In this document: piece after piece, positions 18,003 to 28,094 of the stretch
Layout of the letters: each line of letters opens with the position of its first letter
Numbering within the stretch: position 1 is the stretch's first letter
NCBI RefSeq assembly: GCF_000282975.1
Contig: NZ_ALJC01000062.1
Location: 62,001-126,000 of the forward strand
Source of the DNA: Pseudomonas psychrophila HA-4
Lineage (GTDB): Bacteria; Pseudomonadota; Gammaproteobacteria; Pseudomonadales; Pseudomonadaceae
DNA: 64,000 nucleotides
Direction: 5' to 3'
The notes under the pieces: model-generated
What the model was told of the DNA's origin: nothing
What the model saw: the letters and a program-made list of their open reading frames with translations, nothing else
Databases searched by the model: none
Made by a program: the position numbers and the translations under genes

Positions 18003-20420
18003 TCAGAAACCTACTGTGGCGGACAACAGGTACGTGCGTGGCGTTGAAAGCGTCAACCCCGGTTCGCTGTCATCCGAGGCGCCCGCTGAGCTCCAGAACC
18101 TTTTATCCATCACGTTTTCGACCGTCGCGCGTAAGGTAATGGCCTTGTCGTCAACCTTGAAGGCATAACGCGCGCCCACATCGAAACGCTCCCAAGGGTC
18201 GATTTCCTTACTGTTGGCTTGGTCAAGATACTGCGAACTGGAGTAAATACCACGCCCGGTCAGGGTCAGCCCCTCTACGCCTGGCACATCCCACTCAGTG
18301 CCAAGGTTGACGTTGTATTCCGGCGTTGCAGGCGCCCGATTGCCGTCATAGGTGCCGTTGGTGGTGTTGGTCAATTTACTGTCGATGTACATAACGCCAC
18401 CGAGCACCCTGAAGCCTTTGAGCGGCTCGCCAAACACACTCAATTCCACACCACTGTTCTGGCGTTTACCATTGGGGCCAAAGACCTGCGTCGTGCTGTT
18501 GGTCTCATAAGCAGGCTGTTTGATGCGGAACGCACTCGCGGTGAAAGCCATCGGCCCCATGTCGTACTTAGCACCGACTTCGATCTGGCGGCTGATGAAC
18601 GGCGGGAAGATCTCGTTATCGTTAACTGACGTTGACGGGGCAATTTTGCCTAGGCTCAGGCCTTCCATATAGTTGGCGTACAGCGACACGTTATCGGTCA
18701 ACTTGTACAAAATGCCGCCCGAGGGTGAGACTTTTTCTTCGTCGTAGGCCGTTTTTCCTTTAACGCCGTTATTCCAGTCATCGACCTTGACCCGCTGCCA
18801 GCGTGCCCCCAGGGTCAGCAACAGGCGCTCGTCGAAAAAGCCCAGGGTGTCGGACAGCGCCACGCCACTGAAACGGTTTTCGGTGTAGACCTTAGAGTCC
18901 ATGCGCGTTGGTGTGCCAGGCGTAGGTGTCACCACGGGGTCATAGATATTGCTTGTCGCGGTCGCGTAACGAGCGCCGCCGTTGGTGAAGTCCATGGAGT
19001 AGTAGCTGGTCGCCAGATTGACCTCATGGCTCACGTCTCCGGTGTGGAACCAGCTGCGCGCGCCCGCCGATACCGTACGCACGTTTTCGTCGCGGGTGAA
19101 GTCCCGCGGCTGAACGATGAAATCGCCCGCATCGTTGGTCACAGGCACCGCATGCCGGAGGAAGTCGTGGCTACTTTTGCGCAGGCCAACACCGCCGTAG
19201 AGCATGACCGAGTCATTGAGATCAAACTCGCCGTTAAACGTGCCAAACGTATCCTTAGTGTGGGCACGGCTCCAAGGTTCGGCATAGTTGTGGCGTACAT
19301 CATTGGCATTCGGCACCTTCGCCTTGGGGCCGATCTGAACACGCTCCTGCGGCGCATCAGTGTTACGTTCGGTGTGCCCGATATCGGCTGAAAGGCGCAC
19401 GCGCTCACCACGAAAATCCAGCCCCAGCACGGCCATTTCGCGGTCGACGCTCTGGTGATCCCACTCTGTGTCACCCGACTGTTTGACCCCGTTGAAACGC
19501 ACGCCAAACTGGTTTTCGTCCCCGAAACGTCGGCCGACATCAACCGCTCCGCCCACCTGACTCCCGGAAGCGAAACTGCCCGTGAACTCCGTGATGGGTG
19601 TATCGGTGGCGCGCTTGGGCACAATATTGATCCCGCCGCCCACACTGCCACGCGGCGAGATGCCATTAATGAGCTGACTCGGGCCTTTGAGAATATCGAC
19701 CCGATCCGCCATTTCCATGTCAATGGTGTATGTCGGCAGCACGCCATACAGGCCGTTATAGGACACATCGCTGTTAAACAGGCTAAAACCACGGATGGTG
19801 AACTGCTCATAGCGGCCACCGGCCGGGTTAGTCGCTCGCACCGATGGGTCGCTGGCAATCAGGTCACCCAAAGTTCGGGCTTGCAGGTTTTTGGTCGCTT
19901 CGCTGGTGTAGGTGGTCATGCTGAACGGCGTTTCCATAAAGTCCCGCGAGCCGAGCAAGCCTTGCGAACCACGGCGGGCGACCTGCCCCCCGGCGTAGAC
20001 CTCAGCACTTGTCGATCCGCCAGCACCCAGAATCGAGGTACTGGGCAGTTGCAGACTGCCATCGCCCTGTGGGCGTGCAATCAGGGTGTAGTCCTCGGGC
20101 CCGGCCTTGATCAGTTGTAAGCCAGAACCTTGCAGCAGACGGGCAAAGCCCTCTTCTACCGCATATTCACCCGACAGCCCGCTGCTGGAGTGGCCGGCGA
20201 CCAGCGCCGGATCTATAGAAAGATTGACCCCTGCCAGCCCGGCAAACCGGGTCAATGCTGCACCCAAACTGTCAGCGGGCACCTGATAAGAACGGCGCTC
20301 GACGGTTTGTGCCCAACTGGCGGCGATAAACAAAGGGCTGGCGGTGAGGGTCATCACCAGACCGAAACGTAATAAAGAGGGAACTGCAGACATGGGGCAA
20401 CGCTCTCGTATTTTATTCAC
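18003..20420 (-). CDS. TonB-dependent siderophore receptor with signalling domain (set 2)
   Basis: 805 residues if started at the GTG at 20420 (GGAGG three bases before); an ATG at 20393 is an alternative. Signal peptide, then a signalling domain (YQVPADSLGAALTRFAGLAG, about 46-65). The plug holds ETPFSMTTYTSEATKNLQA, and the barrel ends in LLSATVGF. It is of the FhuA/Fiu-like group, clearly different from the other two receptors in the window. Part of a sigma/anti-sigma/receptor set on the minus strand. Siderophore unknown; ferrichrome- or catecholate-type ligands are candidates. Confidence 0.88.
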   Translation of the reverse strand: MNKIRERCPMSAVPSLLRFGLVMTLTASPLFIAASWAQTVERRSYQVPADSLGAALTRFAGLAGVNLSIDPALVAGHSSSGLSGEYAVEEGFARLLQGSGLQLIKAGPEDYTLIARPQGDGSLQLPSTSILGAGGSTSAEVYAGGQVARRGSQGLLGSRDFMETPFSMTTYTSEATKNLQARTLGDLIASDPSVRATNPAGGRYEQFTIRGFSLFNSDVSYNGLYGVLPTYTIDMEMADRVDILKGPSQLINGISPRGSVGGGINIVPKRATDTPITEFTGSFASGSQVGGAVDVGRRFGDENQFGVRFNGVKQSGDTEWDHQSVDREMAVLGLDFRGERVRLSADIGHTERNTDAPQERVQIGPKAKVPNANDVRHNYAEPWSRAHTKDTFGTFNGEFDLNDSVMLYGGVGLRKSSHDFLRHAVPVTNDAGDFIVQPRDFTRDENVRTVSAGARSWFHTGDVSHEVNLATSYYSMDFTNGGARYATATSNIYDPVVTPTPGTPTRMDSKVYTENRFSGVALSDTLGFFDERLLLTLGARWQRVKVDDWNNGVKGKTAYDEEKVSPSGGILYKLTDNVSLYANYMEGLSLGKIAPSTSVNDNEIFPPFISRQIEVGAKYDMGPMAFTASAFRIKQPAYETNSTTQVFGPNGKRQNSGVELSVFGEPLKGFRVLGGVMYIDSKLTNTTNGTYDGNRAPATPEYNVNLGTEWDVPGVEGLTLTGRGIYSSSQYLDQANSKEIDPWERFDVGARYAFKVDDKAITLRATVENVMDKRFWSSAGASDDSEPGLTLSTPRTYLLSATVGF

Positions 20421-20559
20421 TTACCTCCAATGACAAGCGAGATGAAAAAAAGGGACAGGGTTTACCCCACAACAAATCCCCCCTAAGAGACACCGCTCGA
20501 CGCTCGATTGCTCGCCCTCTTTTGATCTTCAAAAGCGCGCATTTTTCGACCCGGTGTTG

Positions 20560-21510
20560 TTAAGCAACGTTTTTGCGTGGCACCAACGTGACCCAGTAGC
20601 GGGTACGCATGTGCACCTCAACCGGCAAGCTGGCAGCCAGTAACGACAACACCCGATCAGTGTTGTCCAAGCCAAAGCTTCCGGTCACTCGCAACGTTTC
20701 AAGCTCCGGTTCCCAGCGCAGCAAACCGGGTCGATAGCGGCTCAGTTCACGCAGAAAATCGCCCAGCGCTTGGTTTTGCGCCATTAATACCCGCTGACGC
20801 CAGCCGGGCAACAGCGCATCAAACTCGGTGACGGCACCGGCTCCCGCTGCCCGCAAACTGATCTGCTGACCTGCGCGCAACAGCAACGCGGGGCCATGCA
20901 AAGGCTGTAACTGCACATCACCGCTCACCACCGACACATGACACGCATCTCTGCCAAGACGTACGCAGACTTCTGCGCGACTGAGGCTTATGCGGCCATA
21001 GGGCGCTTGAATACTCAAGGCTTCGCTAACCGCCACCTTCAGTGCCATTTCGCCACGCACCAGCATCAACAGCCGGGCGTGCATGTCGACATTCACCGCG
21101 CTATCGGTGTTGAGTTGCAAGAGGCTGCCATCCGCCAGCAGCAGGCGTTTTTGTTCACCAGTTGCAGTCTGCAAATCGGCTCGCCAGACCTCCAGCGGCA
21201 ATTGTCTGCTCAACCACCAGGCCGTCGGCAGCAGCACCGCCACCCCCACTACCTGTTTGATAACAGCACGCCGCCCCGCTTGCGGACGATCCAGCGTGGC
21301 CATTGCCAAGGCTGAAGGCAGCACTGAAAACCGTTGGCGAAACTGCTGCACCCGTTGCCATGCCGCTTCGTGCGCACTATGGCTGTCGCGCCAACGTTGC
21401 AGGTGCAAATGATCGGTATCCGTGGCCGTTCCCGACTCGATCAGCGCCAGCCATTGCGCCGCCGCACGGGCAATGTCGCGCGTCGAGGATGCACCCGTGG
21501 CGCTGCTCAC
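20560..21510 (-). CDS. FecR-type anti-sigma regulator (set 2)
   Basis: 316 residues from the GTG at 21510, which overlaps the sigma stop as GTGA. N-terminal sigma-binding domain (ARAAAQWLALIESG, then WRDSHSAHEAAWQRV), a membrane segment at about 90-105 (VVGVAVLLPTAWWL), and a periplasmic FecR domain (KRLLLADGSLLQLNTDSAV, then LLMLVRGEMALKV). The end (SLPVEVHMRTRYWVTLVPR) is STN-like. It carries the iron signal from the receptor at 18003-20420 to the adjacent sigma factor. Confidence 0.88.
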   Translation of the reverse strand: MSSATGASSTRDIARAAAQWLALIESGTATDTDHLHLQRWRDSHSAHEAAWQRVQQFRQRFSVLPSALAMATLDRPQAGRRAVIKQVVGVAVLLPTAWWLSRQLPLEVWRADLQTATGEQKRLLLADGSLLQLNTDSAVNVDMHARLLMLVRGEMALKVAVSEALSIQAPYGRISLSRAEVCVRLGRDACHVSVVSGDVQLQPLHGPALLLRAGQQISLRAAGAGAVTEFDALLPGWRQRVLMAQNQALGDFLRELSRYRPGLLRWEPELETLRVTGSFGLDNTDRVLSLLAASLPVEVHMRTRYWVTLVPRKNVA

Positions 21511-22016
21511 AGCTCTGCCAGCAAGCAATGCTCATAGGCCTGAGCCATGTAGCGTTTGACCGTACGTTCAGACACCTTCAAGCGCTCTGCAATATCTCGA
21601 TAGCCCAGTCCTTCAAGCTGGCTCCATAAAAAAGCCCGACGCACCACGGCGGGCATGCCATCGAGTAATTCATCCAGCGCCTGTAGGGTTTCAAGCAGCA
21701 ACCAGCGTTGCTCCGCAGAAGGCACACACGCTTGCGGCAACTGCGCCAGCGCTGCCAGATACGCCTGTTCGAGGCTACGCCGGGTGTAAAAGTTACTCAG
21801 TAAGCGCTTGCCCACCGTCAGCAGATAAGCACGCGGCTCGCGTACCTCTACCAGCGGCTGAGCGCTTGAAAGTACGCGCAAGAAGGTGTCCTGACTCAGG
21901 TCTGCGGCATCCCAGGCATTGCCCATGCGCCGTCTCAGCCAGTTTTGCAGCCAACCACTGTGGTCGCGATACAGGGCATGCAAGGTCTGCTCGGTGGGCG
22001 GCGCGGCTTCAGTCAT
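21507..22016 (-). CDS. FecI-type ECF sigma factor (set 2)
   Basis: 169 residues. Region 2 is WLQNWLRRRMGNAWDAADLSQDTFLRV and region 4 contains LEGLGYRDIAERLKVSERTVKRYMAQA. First gene of the second iron-signalling operon. A weak Fur-like stretch lies 28-46 bases before the start. Longest similarity in the window is to the sigma at 23362. Confidence 0.9.
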   Translation of the reverse strand: MTEAAPPTEQTLHALYRDHSGWLQNWLRRRMGNAWDAADLSQDTFLRVLSSAQPLVEVREPRAYLLTVGKRLLSNFYTRRSLEQAYLAALAQLPQACVPSAEQRWLLLETLQALDELLDGMPAVVRRAFLWSQLEGLGYRDIAERLKVSERTVKRYMAQAYEHCLLAEL

Positions 22017-22043
22017 CTCAAGAGACCCTGTGCTAAGAATGCA

Positions 22044-22062
22044 GTAAATGAGACTGATTCTA
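22044..22062 (-). promoter_or_regulatory. Possible Fur box for sigma gene at 22016
   Basis: The 19-base window matches the Fur consensus at about 12 positions, with ATGA and GATT cores. Weaker than the sites before the other two sigma genes; assigned mainly by position. Confidence 0.4.
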
Positions 22063-22118
22063 ATTTAGGCGCCCGCTCGAAACCAAGCCCTTTTTACCCG
22101 CCCCCGTCAGGCACAGGT

Positions 22119-23102
22119 CTATTTGACCAATCGTTTTTCCTTGGAAGGTCGATAACCAAAGTAGGCGCTGTAGCATTTGCTGAAGTGGCTGGGCGAGACA
22201 AAACCGCAGGCTACCAATACGTCCACCTGAGACAGTTCAGTGTGTTGCAACAGCCGCCGGGCTTCGGTAATGCGCAGTTCCAAGTAGTAGCGCTGCGGCG
22301 TAGTGCCTAACTGCTCTTTAAACAACCGTTCGAGCTGGCGACGCGAGCGGCCCGCATACACGGCCAGTTGCTCCAGCTCCAACGGTTCTTCGAGGTTGGC
22401 CTCCATCAGCTTCACGACCTCGCGTAACGGCGCGCTGACGCTGATTTTTTCAGCTGGCTTGATGCGCCGGTAACGTGACTCCTCAAAAGCTAGGATGTCT
22501 TCGATCCCTTCGACCAGTGCTTTGTCGTGCAAGCTTCTGATCAAGTTGAGGGCCATCTGAAATGCCCCCGAAGGGCTCGAAGACGTCAGTCGGTCGCGGT
22601 CAATCACGTAAGGCTCACTGGTCACGTGCGCAGCCTTGGACACTTCCGCGAGCGCGGGCCGATGCTCAGGATGAATCGCGCAACGATAACCTTCGAGCAA
22701 TCCTGCACTGCCCAGAAACCAGGCGCCATTCCACAAACCGCCCAGGCTGATGTCCAACTGAGCAGCGGCTTTTAACACGTGGATGAAGTGTTCATCGGTT
22801 CTCAGTTCAGTGCGATAACCGCCACACACCACCAACAGGTCCAGCTCATGGAGCTGTGCCACATCAAGCAGTGCATCGGGGCGAATAACCAGCCCCAGGT
22901 CGCTCACCACCTCATCTACTGCCAGACCAAAGGTCTTGGTAGAAAACAATCCGGGGCGCAACAGATTCGCAGTGATGAGGGCATCCAGTGCCTGGGTGAA
23001 GGCTGGCAGCGAGAAGTGCTCAAGCAACACAAAACCCGTGCGAACCATTGGCCGTGTTTCGCCCGGATTGTCAGTTAAGAAGCGCAGGTTCTTGCCCTTC
23101 AT
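22119..23102 (-). CDS. GlxA family AraC-type transcriptional regulator
   Basis: 327 residues from the ATG at 23102. An N-terminal DJ-1/PfpI-like (class I glutamine amidotransferase fold) domain covers about 20-190, with ELDLLVVCGGYRTEL and SLGGLWNGAWFLGSAGLL. There a Cys-type nucleophile position appears as Asn, so it is a sensor rather than an enzyme. The C-terminal pair of HTHs (ELEQLAVYAGRSRRQLERLF, VDVLVACGFVSPSHFSKCY) is AraC-type. Relatives control catabolism of amino acids, carnitine or betaine. It sits alone between two iron-signalling sets and its targets are not evident. The start is uncertain: the GGAGG is unusually close to this ATG, and starts at 23132 (TTG) and 23048 are possible. 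Confidence 0.82.
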   Translation of the reverse strand: MKGKNLRFLTDNPGETRPMVRTGFVLLEHFSLPAFTQALDALITANLLRPGLFSTKTFGLAVDEVVSDLGLVIRPDALLDVAQLHELDLLVVCGGYRTELRTDEHFIHVLKAAAQLDISLGGLWNGAWFLGSAGLLEGYRCAIHPEHRPALAEVSKAAHVTSEPYVIDRDRLTSSSPSGAFQMALNLIRSLHDKALVEGIEDILAFEESRYRRIKPAEKISVSAPLREVVKLMEANLEEPLELEQLAVYAGRSRRQLERLFKEQLGTTPQRYYLELRITEARRLLQHTELSQVDVLVACGFVSPSHFSKCYSAYFGYRPSKEKRLVK

Positions 23103-23301
23103 GCCTCCGCTGAATTGACGACGCTCGATCAAGGTTCGATCCCTATTATTGAGTTAGCGGGCAGCGAAAACGCTTGGCTTTGCCTGGACGGATGATACGT
23201 GGGCTGGGCGTCCTACAGAGATAAATTGTAGCCTTTGTCGAGGCCTGCGCCTGGCTGAGAGGCGATCCCAACTGCTGTGAACGAAACATTCCCGAGCACG
23301 C

Positions 23302-23320
23302 GTTAATGAGAAGCGCTATC
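23302..23320 (+). promoter_or_regulatory. Probable Fur box for sigma gene at 23362
   Basis: The 19 bases match the Fur consensus at 14 positions (GTTAATGAGAA and CTATC parts), 41 bases before the sigma start. Confidence 0.6.
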
Positions 23321-23361
23321 ATTGCGATCTTTTGTCACTGTCTGCTTTGGAATGGCTATCG

Positions 23362-23871
23362 ATGCTCCCATCCTCTTCCACACGCAGTACCGTAGGCGAG
23401 TTGTACGTCCAGCACCATGGCTGGGTGGTGCAGCTATTGCGGCGTAAATTGGGCAATCATGACCACGCGCTGGATTTAGCCCAGGATACGTTTGTGCGGA
23501 TGCTGCGCACCGATTCGCAGCCATTGCTGCGCGAGCCGCGAGCGTATCTCACGACTATCGCCAGCCGTCTGTGTGGTCAATATTTTCGCCGCCAAGCGCT
23601 CGAACGCGCCTATATGGAGTCGCTGGCAGTGCTGGAACCCGAACACATGCCCTCACCTGAATCGCGCTTGCTGGTGCTCGAAGCGCTGGATGCCGTGGGC
23701 CAAGTGTTGGATGGACTGGGCAGTAAGGTGCGGGAGATTTTCCTGCTCTCGCAACTGGACGGCCTGACGTATCCGCAAATCGCCGAGCACATGGATCTCA
23801 CTGTTAACGTGGTGCAAAAAGCCATGCTCAAGGCTTACCGTCATTGTTATTGCGCAGTCTACGCAGCATGA
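23362..23871 (+). CDS. FecI-type ECF sigma factor (set 3)
   Basis: 169 residues from the ATG at 23362 (GGAA nine bases before). Region 2 WVVQLLRRKLGNHDHALDLAQDTFVRM; region 4 LDGLTYPQIAEHMDLTVNVVQKAMLKAY. ATGA overlap with the following anti-sigma gene. Starts the third iron-signalling set. Confidence 0.9.
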   Translation: MLPSSSTRSTVGELYVQHHGWVVQLLRRKLGNHDHALDLAQDTFVRMLRTDSQPLLREPRAYLTTIASRLCGQYFRRQALERAYMESLAVLEPEHMPSPESRLLVLEALDAVGQVLDGLGSKVREIFLLSQLDGLTYPQIAEHMDLTVNVVQKAMLKAYRHCYCAVYAA

Positions 23872-24848
23872 GTCTGTTCGAACCGGCCAACGCGCAACCG
23901 CTGGATCAGGATGTGGTCGAGCAAGCTATGTTGTGGATGGTCACGTTGCAGTCGGGTGTGTGTTCCGAGGCCGAACATAAGGCCTGCCGCAACTGGCGCA
24001 AGCAATCGGCAATTCATGAAATGGCCTGGCAGCGCTTGAGCGGCCTCAATCGGGATGTGCGCGAAAGCACGCAATTACTGGCCCCCGAAGGTGCCCGCAG
24101 TTTGCTCAGGGCGCGTAATGCTACGTCACGACGGGCGCTGCTCAAGGGCTTTGCCGGGCTTGGGCTGGTCATGGCCGCAGGCATCGGTGTGCGGGAACGG
24201 GTGCTGCTGCCCGAGCTATTCAGTGACTACCGCACCGCCAACGGCGAACGTCGACGTTTTTATCTGGCCGATGGCGTGGGCCTGACACTGGACACCCACA
24301 CGGCGCTCGATACCCAGGCCACCGCGACGGGTATCGACCTGACACTGAATCTGGGCCGAGTTCTGCTCACCAGCGCCGCGCCCGCTCATATAACCCTGAA
24401 CACCCTTTACGCCCGCGTCCAACCGGCCGCACATTCACGGCTAATCATCAGCCAGGGCCTGCCCGAATTGCCCGGCACTCAGGTGCAAATGCTGGCAGGT
24501 AGCGCGTCGCTTGAACTCATCCGCGGTGAGCACATCAGTCTGCAAGCCGGCCAGCAACTGACTGTTGACAGCCATGGCGCTGGACATCCCGCACAGGTCA
24601 CGGCGGCTTCACAGGCGTGGATCGACGGCCTGTTAATCGCCGAACGCATGCCGCTGGCCCAGGTGATCACCCAGCTCAACCGCTATCGCCGTGGCGTATT
24701 GCGTTGCGATCCTGCGGTCGCAAGCTTGCAGGTCTCGGGTTCGTTTTCGATTGACCAGCCAGATGCCAGCCTCGAGCTGCTAACACGGGTGTTGCCAATT
24801 CGTGTGCAACGGGTATTCGGCTATTGGGCCAACGTGGTGCCCGCCTAA
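23868..24848 (+). CDS. FecR-type anti-sigma regulator (set 3)
   Basis: 326 residues. Sigma-binding N-terminus (VEQAMLWMVTLQSG, then WRKQSAIHEMAWQRL), a membrane segment at about 93-105, and a FecR domain (RRRFYLADGVGLTLDTHTAL, then LTLNLGRVLLT). The C-terminal STN-like part is LNRYRRGVLRCDPAV. Overlaps the sigma gene by four bases. The layout and several motifs parallel set 2 rather than set 1, although the receptor it serves is most like that of set 1. Confidence 0.88.
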   Translation: MSLFEPANAQPLDQDVVEQAMLWMVTLQSGVCSEAEHKACRNWRKQSAIHEMAWQRLSGLNRDVRESTQLLAPEGARSLLRARNATSRRALLKGFAGLGLVMAAGIGVRERVLLPELFSDYRTANGERRRFYLADGVGLTLDTHTALDTQATATGIDLTLNLGRVLLTSAAPAHITLNTLYARVQPAAHSRLIISQGLPELPGTQVQMLAGSASLELIRGEHISLQAGQQLTVDSHGAGHPAQVTAASQAWIDGLLIAERMPLAQVITQLNRYRRGVLRCDPAVASLQVSGSFSIDQPDASLELLTRVLPIRVQRVFGYWANVVPA

Positions 24849-24959
24849 ACCACTTATTTTTCAGCGTAAGCGGCAGTTTTTTAAATCTCGTGCATCAGGT
24901 TAAGGGAAGACGCTGAAAAACAGCGCGCCGCCGCCCCTTTTCACACATGGACAGCCTCT

Positions 24960-27386
24960 ATGCACATCCGACTTACGCCACTTGCCTGCGCCTTGCGCTC
25001 CGTTTTATTGGGGTTAACGCTTGCTTCGGCCAGCCACGCCGCCCTCGCCGCCACGGCCAGCGAGCACGCGCAAAGCCAGTCCTTCAACATTGCACCTGCC
25101 AGCCTAGACCAAGTGCTTGGCAACTTTGGGCAGCAGGCCGGGGTGATGATTGCCGTTGACTCGGCACTGACCACCGGCATTCAGAGCAAAGGCCTCACAG
25201 GCAACTTCGCGGTCGCCGATGGTCTAGAACACGTGCTCGCGCCACTGGGACTGCAAGCAGTCGGTGAAGGCGGCGGATATCGGGTCATCGCCAAGCCGAA
25301 CGAGGGCAACGGGCAACTGCAATTGCAGTCCACACAGGTCACGGCCAACCAGTTAGGCACGATCACCGAAGGCAGCGGTTCGTATACCCCCGGCACCATT
25401 GCCACAGCGACTCGGCTGGTGCTGTCACCCCGCGAGACACCGCAATCCATTACCGTGATCACCCGTCAGCACATGGACGATTTCGGCCTCAGCTCCATCG
25501 ACGATGTGATGCGCCATACGCCGGGTATCACCGTCTCGACCTTCGACAGCGAGCGCACCAACTACTATGCGCGCGGTTTTTCGGTCGAAAACTTCCAGTA
25601 CGACGGTATCCCCACGTTACGCAACTCGGCCTACTCGTCGGGGCAAACCCTGAGTGACATGGCCATCTACGACCGCGTTGAGATCCTTAAGGGTGCAACC
25701 GGTTTACTGACCGGCGCCGGTGCTCCCGGTGCCACCATTAACCTGATCCGCAAAAAACCGACCCACGACTTCAAAGCCAGTGTGGAACTCGGCGCTGGCA
25801 GTTGGGACAACTACCGCACGCAGGTCGACGTGAGCGGCCCGATGACCGACAGCGGCAACGTGCGCGGGCGCGCAGTGGCGGCCTATCAAGACAAACACTC
25901 TTTCATGGACCGCTATGAGCGCAAGACCGGGGTCTACTTCGGTACGCTCGAAGCCGACCTCAGCGACGACACCTTACTGACCGTGGGCTTCGACTATCAA
26001 AACAATGACCCGCATGCCTCAGGTTGGTCTGGCAGTCGCCCACTGTTCGACCGTCATGGCGACCGTATCGACGTCAAGCGCTCCTACAACAACGGCGCCA
26101 ACTGGAGCCGCTGGGAGCAGACCACCCAGAGCGTGTTCTCAACCCTAGAACACAGCTTCGCCAACGGCTGGGTCGGCAAAGCCCAGTTGACTCATCAGGT
26201 CAACAGCTACGACGCCCCGCTGGGTTCGGTCATGGATGGGCCCTTCCCTGCCACAGGCTTGTCATCGGTGTATGCCAACAAATTCACCGGCACGACCCGC
26301 ACCGACGCTGCTGACGCCTACTTCAGCGGTCCATTCAGCCTGGCGGGCCGCGAACACGAACTGGTGGTTGGCGCATCGGCTTCCAGTGCCCATTGGAAAG
26401 GCAAGGATTATGGAAACCCGACCTTTGTGAATAACAACAAAGTGATCGATTTCTGGAACTACAACGGCGCCATCCCTGAACCGGACTGGGGCGCACCGAC
26501 CCAGATCAACGACACCACGACCCGGCAAACCGCCAGTTACTTCACCGCACGCTTTAACCTGACCGATGAGCTGAACGTGTTGCTGGGTAGCCGGATCGCC
26601 AACTACAAATTGACCGGCGATTACCAGTCCAGCGAGACAGGTAAAGTCGTACCGTATGTGGGGGTAACCTACGACCTCAACGACACCTTCACTGCGTATG
26701 CCAGCTACACCGACATTTTCATGCCGCAGACCTACAACCGCGACCGCGAGAACAAGGTGTTGCAACCGGACGAAGGTAAAAACTACGAAGTCGGGATCAA
26801 GGGCGAGTTCTACGGTGGGCGCCTGAACACCAGCCTGGCTTACTTCGAAGTGCATGAAGACAACCGCGCCGAACCCGACGCCGAGTACAACGCCGACCCG
26901 ACTAACCCGTCAATTCTTTACGCCTCGATCGGCACCAAAGCCAAGACCAAGGGCTTTGAAGCCGAGGTATCCGGCGAGCTGGCACCCGGCTGGCAGGCCC
27001 AAGCGGGTTACACGCATAAAATCATCCGCGATCATCAGGGCGAAAAAATCTCAACCTGGGAGCCACAAGATCAGTTGAGCGCTTACACCACGTACACATT
27101 CCAAGGCCCGCTTGATCGCCTGACCATTGGCGGTGGAGCACGCTGGCAGAGCCGTAGCTGGCAGAATATCTACAACCGCACCAAGGCCCAGTACCAAGAC
27201 TTCTCACAAGACGCCTACTGGCTGGTCGATGTGATGGCGCGCTACCAAGTCACCGATAACCTGTCAGCGACCCTGAACGTCAACAACCTGTTTGATAAGT
27301 ACTACTACACCAACATTGGCTTCTACAACACCGCCTACTACGGCGACCCGCGCAATGTGATGCTCAATACCCGCTGGGATTTTTAA
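24960..27386 (+). CDS. TonB-dependent siderophore receptor with signalling domain (set 3)
   Basis: 808 residues. Signal peptide (LLGLTLASASHAALA), signalling domain (LDQVLGNFGQQAGVMIAVDS, about 44-63), plug (TPQSITVITRQHMDDFGL, YYARGFSVENFQYDGIP), barrel ending RWDF. Long identical runs with the receptor at 10750-13191, such as GSGSYTPGTIATATRL and NVRGRAVAAYQDK, show the two are close paralogues of the FpvA/FhuE class. Extracellular loops differ, so they may take different forms of a related siderophore. Confidence 0.9.
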   Translation: MHIRLTPLACALRSVLLGLTLASASHAALAATASEHAQSQSFNIAPASLDQVLGNFGQQAGVMIAVDSALTTGIQSKGLTGNFAVADGLEHVLAPLGLQAVGEGGGYRVIAKPNEGNGQLQLQSTQVTANQLGTITEGSGSYTPGTIATATRLVLSPRETPQSITVITRQHMDDFGLSSIDDVMRHTPGITVSTFDSERTNYYARGFSVENFQYDGIPTLRNSAYSSGQTLSDMAIYDRVEILKGATGLLTGAGAPGATINLIRKKPTHDFKASVELGAGSWDNYRTQVDVSGPMTDSGNVRGRAVAAYQDKHSFMDRYERKTGVYFGTLEADLSDDTLLTVGFDYQNNDPHASGWSGSRPLFDRHGDRIDVKRSYNNGANWSRWEQTTQSVFSTLEHSFANGWVGKAQLTHQVNSYDAPLGSVMDGPFPATGLSSVYANKFTGTTRTDAADAYFSGPFSLAGREHELVVGASASSAHWKGKDYGNPTFVNNNKVIDFWNYNGAIPEPDWGAPTQINDTTTRQTASYFTARFNLTDELNVLLGSRIANYKLTGDYQSSETGKVVPYVGVTYDLNDTFTAYASYTDIFMPQTYNRDRENKVLQPDEGKNYEVGIKGEFYGGRLNTSLAYFEVHEDNRAEPDAEYNADPTNPSILYASIGTKAKTKGFEAEVSGELAPGWQAQAGYTHKIIRDHQGEKISTWEPQDQLSAYTTYTFQGPLDRLTIGGGARWQSRSWQNIYNRTKAQYQDFSQDAYWLVDVMARYQVTDNLSATLNVNNLFDKYYYTNIGFYNTAYYGDPRNVMLNTRWDF

Positions 27387-27396
27387 AACCTGTTTG

Positions 27397-27416
27397 GGAG
27401 CGAGCGTGCTCGCTCC
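27397..27416. repeat. Short REP-type palindrome
   Basis: Arms GGAGCGAGC and GCTCGCTCC separated by GT, ten bases after the receptor stop and just before the convergent permease stop. Possible transcription end for both sides. Confidence 0.65.
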
Positions 27417-27422
27417 TGTGTG

Positions 27423-28094
27423 TCAACGCCGGTGCGCCAGCGAGCGGACCAATCGGTCGCCCATGCTTTGCACACTCTGCACCAGTATCACCAGCACGAT
27501 CACAGTCGCGACCATCACCTGATTGTTGAAACGCTGGTAACCATAACGAATCGCCAAATCCCCCAATCCGCCGCCGCCAATCACACCGGCCATGGATGAA
27601 AAGCCAATTAGCATCACCAAGGTCAAGGTGATGCCTGCCAACAATGCCGGCAACGCTTCAGGCAGCAACACCTTGAAGATCACGTGCCAGCTATCACCGC
27701 CCATGGCCAGGATGGCTTCGATGCGGCCTTTATCAACTTCATCCAGAGCGTTTTCGACAATTCGCGCAAAGAACGGAAATGCACCAATGGTGATCGGCAC
27801 CACCGCCGCCGTGCTGCCTAAGGTGGTCCCGACAATGAGCCGCGTCAGCGGGATCAAGGCAATCAGCATCACCACAAAGGGCAACGAACGCCCCACGTTG
27901 ACCAAACCGCCCAAGCTTTTATTAAGCCGGGGCATTGGGTACAGGCCGTCATGGCGGCTAATAAACAGCAGTACCCCCAGCGGCAAGCCAATCAACAGGG
28001 TAAAAAACCCCGCCAAGAGCACCATGTACAGGGTTTCGCCGGTGGCTGTCAGCACCAGTTGCACGATGTCGTTCCAGTCGATGTGTCGGTTCAT
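27423..28094 (-). CDS. MetI-type ABC transporter permease
   Basis: 223 residues, five hydrophobic helices as in MetI. The EAA loop is visible as [34 protein letters not shown] and the helix-bundle core contains [22 protein letters not shown], very typical of methionine permeases. It overlaps the ATPase gene by four bases (ATGA). Last gene of the operon oxygenase / binding protein / ATPase / permease. Methionine itself, its derivatives or another sulfur compound may be the cargo. Confidence 0.88.
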   Translation of the reverse strand: MNRHIDWNDIVQLVLTATGETLYMVLLAGFFTLLIGLPLGVLLFISRHDGLYPMPRLNKSLGGLVNVGRSLPFVVMLIALIPLTRLIVGTTLGSTAAVVPITIGAFPFFARIVENALDEVDKGRIEAILAMGGDSWHVIFKVLLPEALPALLAGITLTLVMLIGFSSMAGVIGGGGLGDLAIRYGYQRFNNQVMVATVIVLVILVQSVQSMGDRLVRSLAHRR

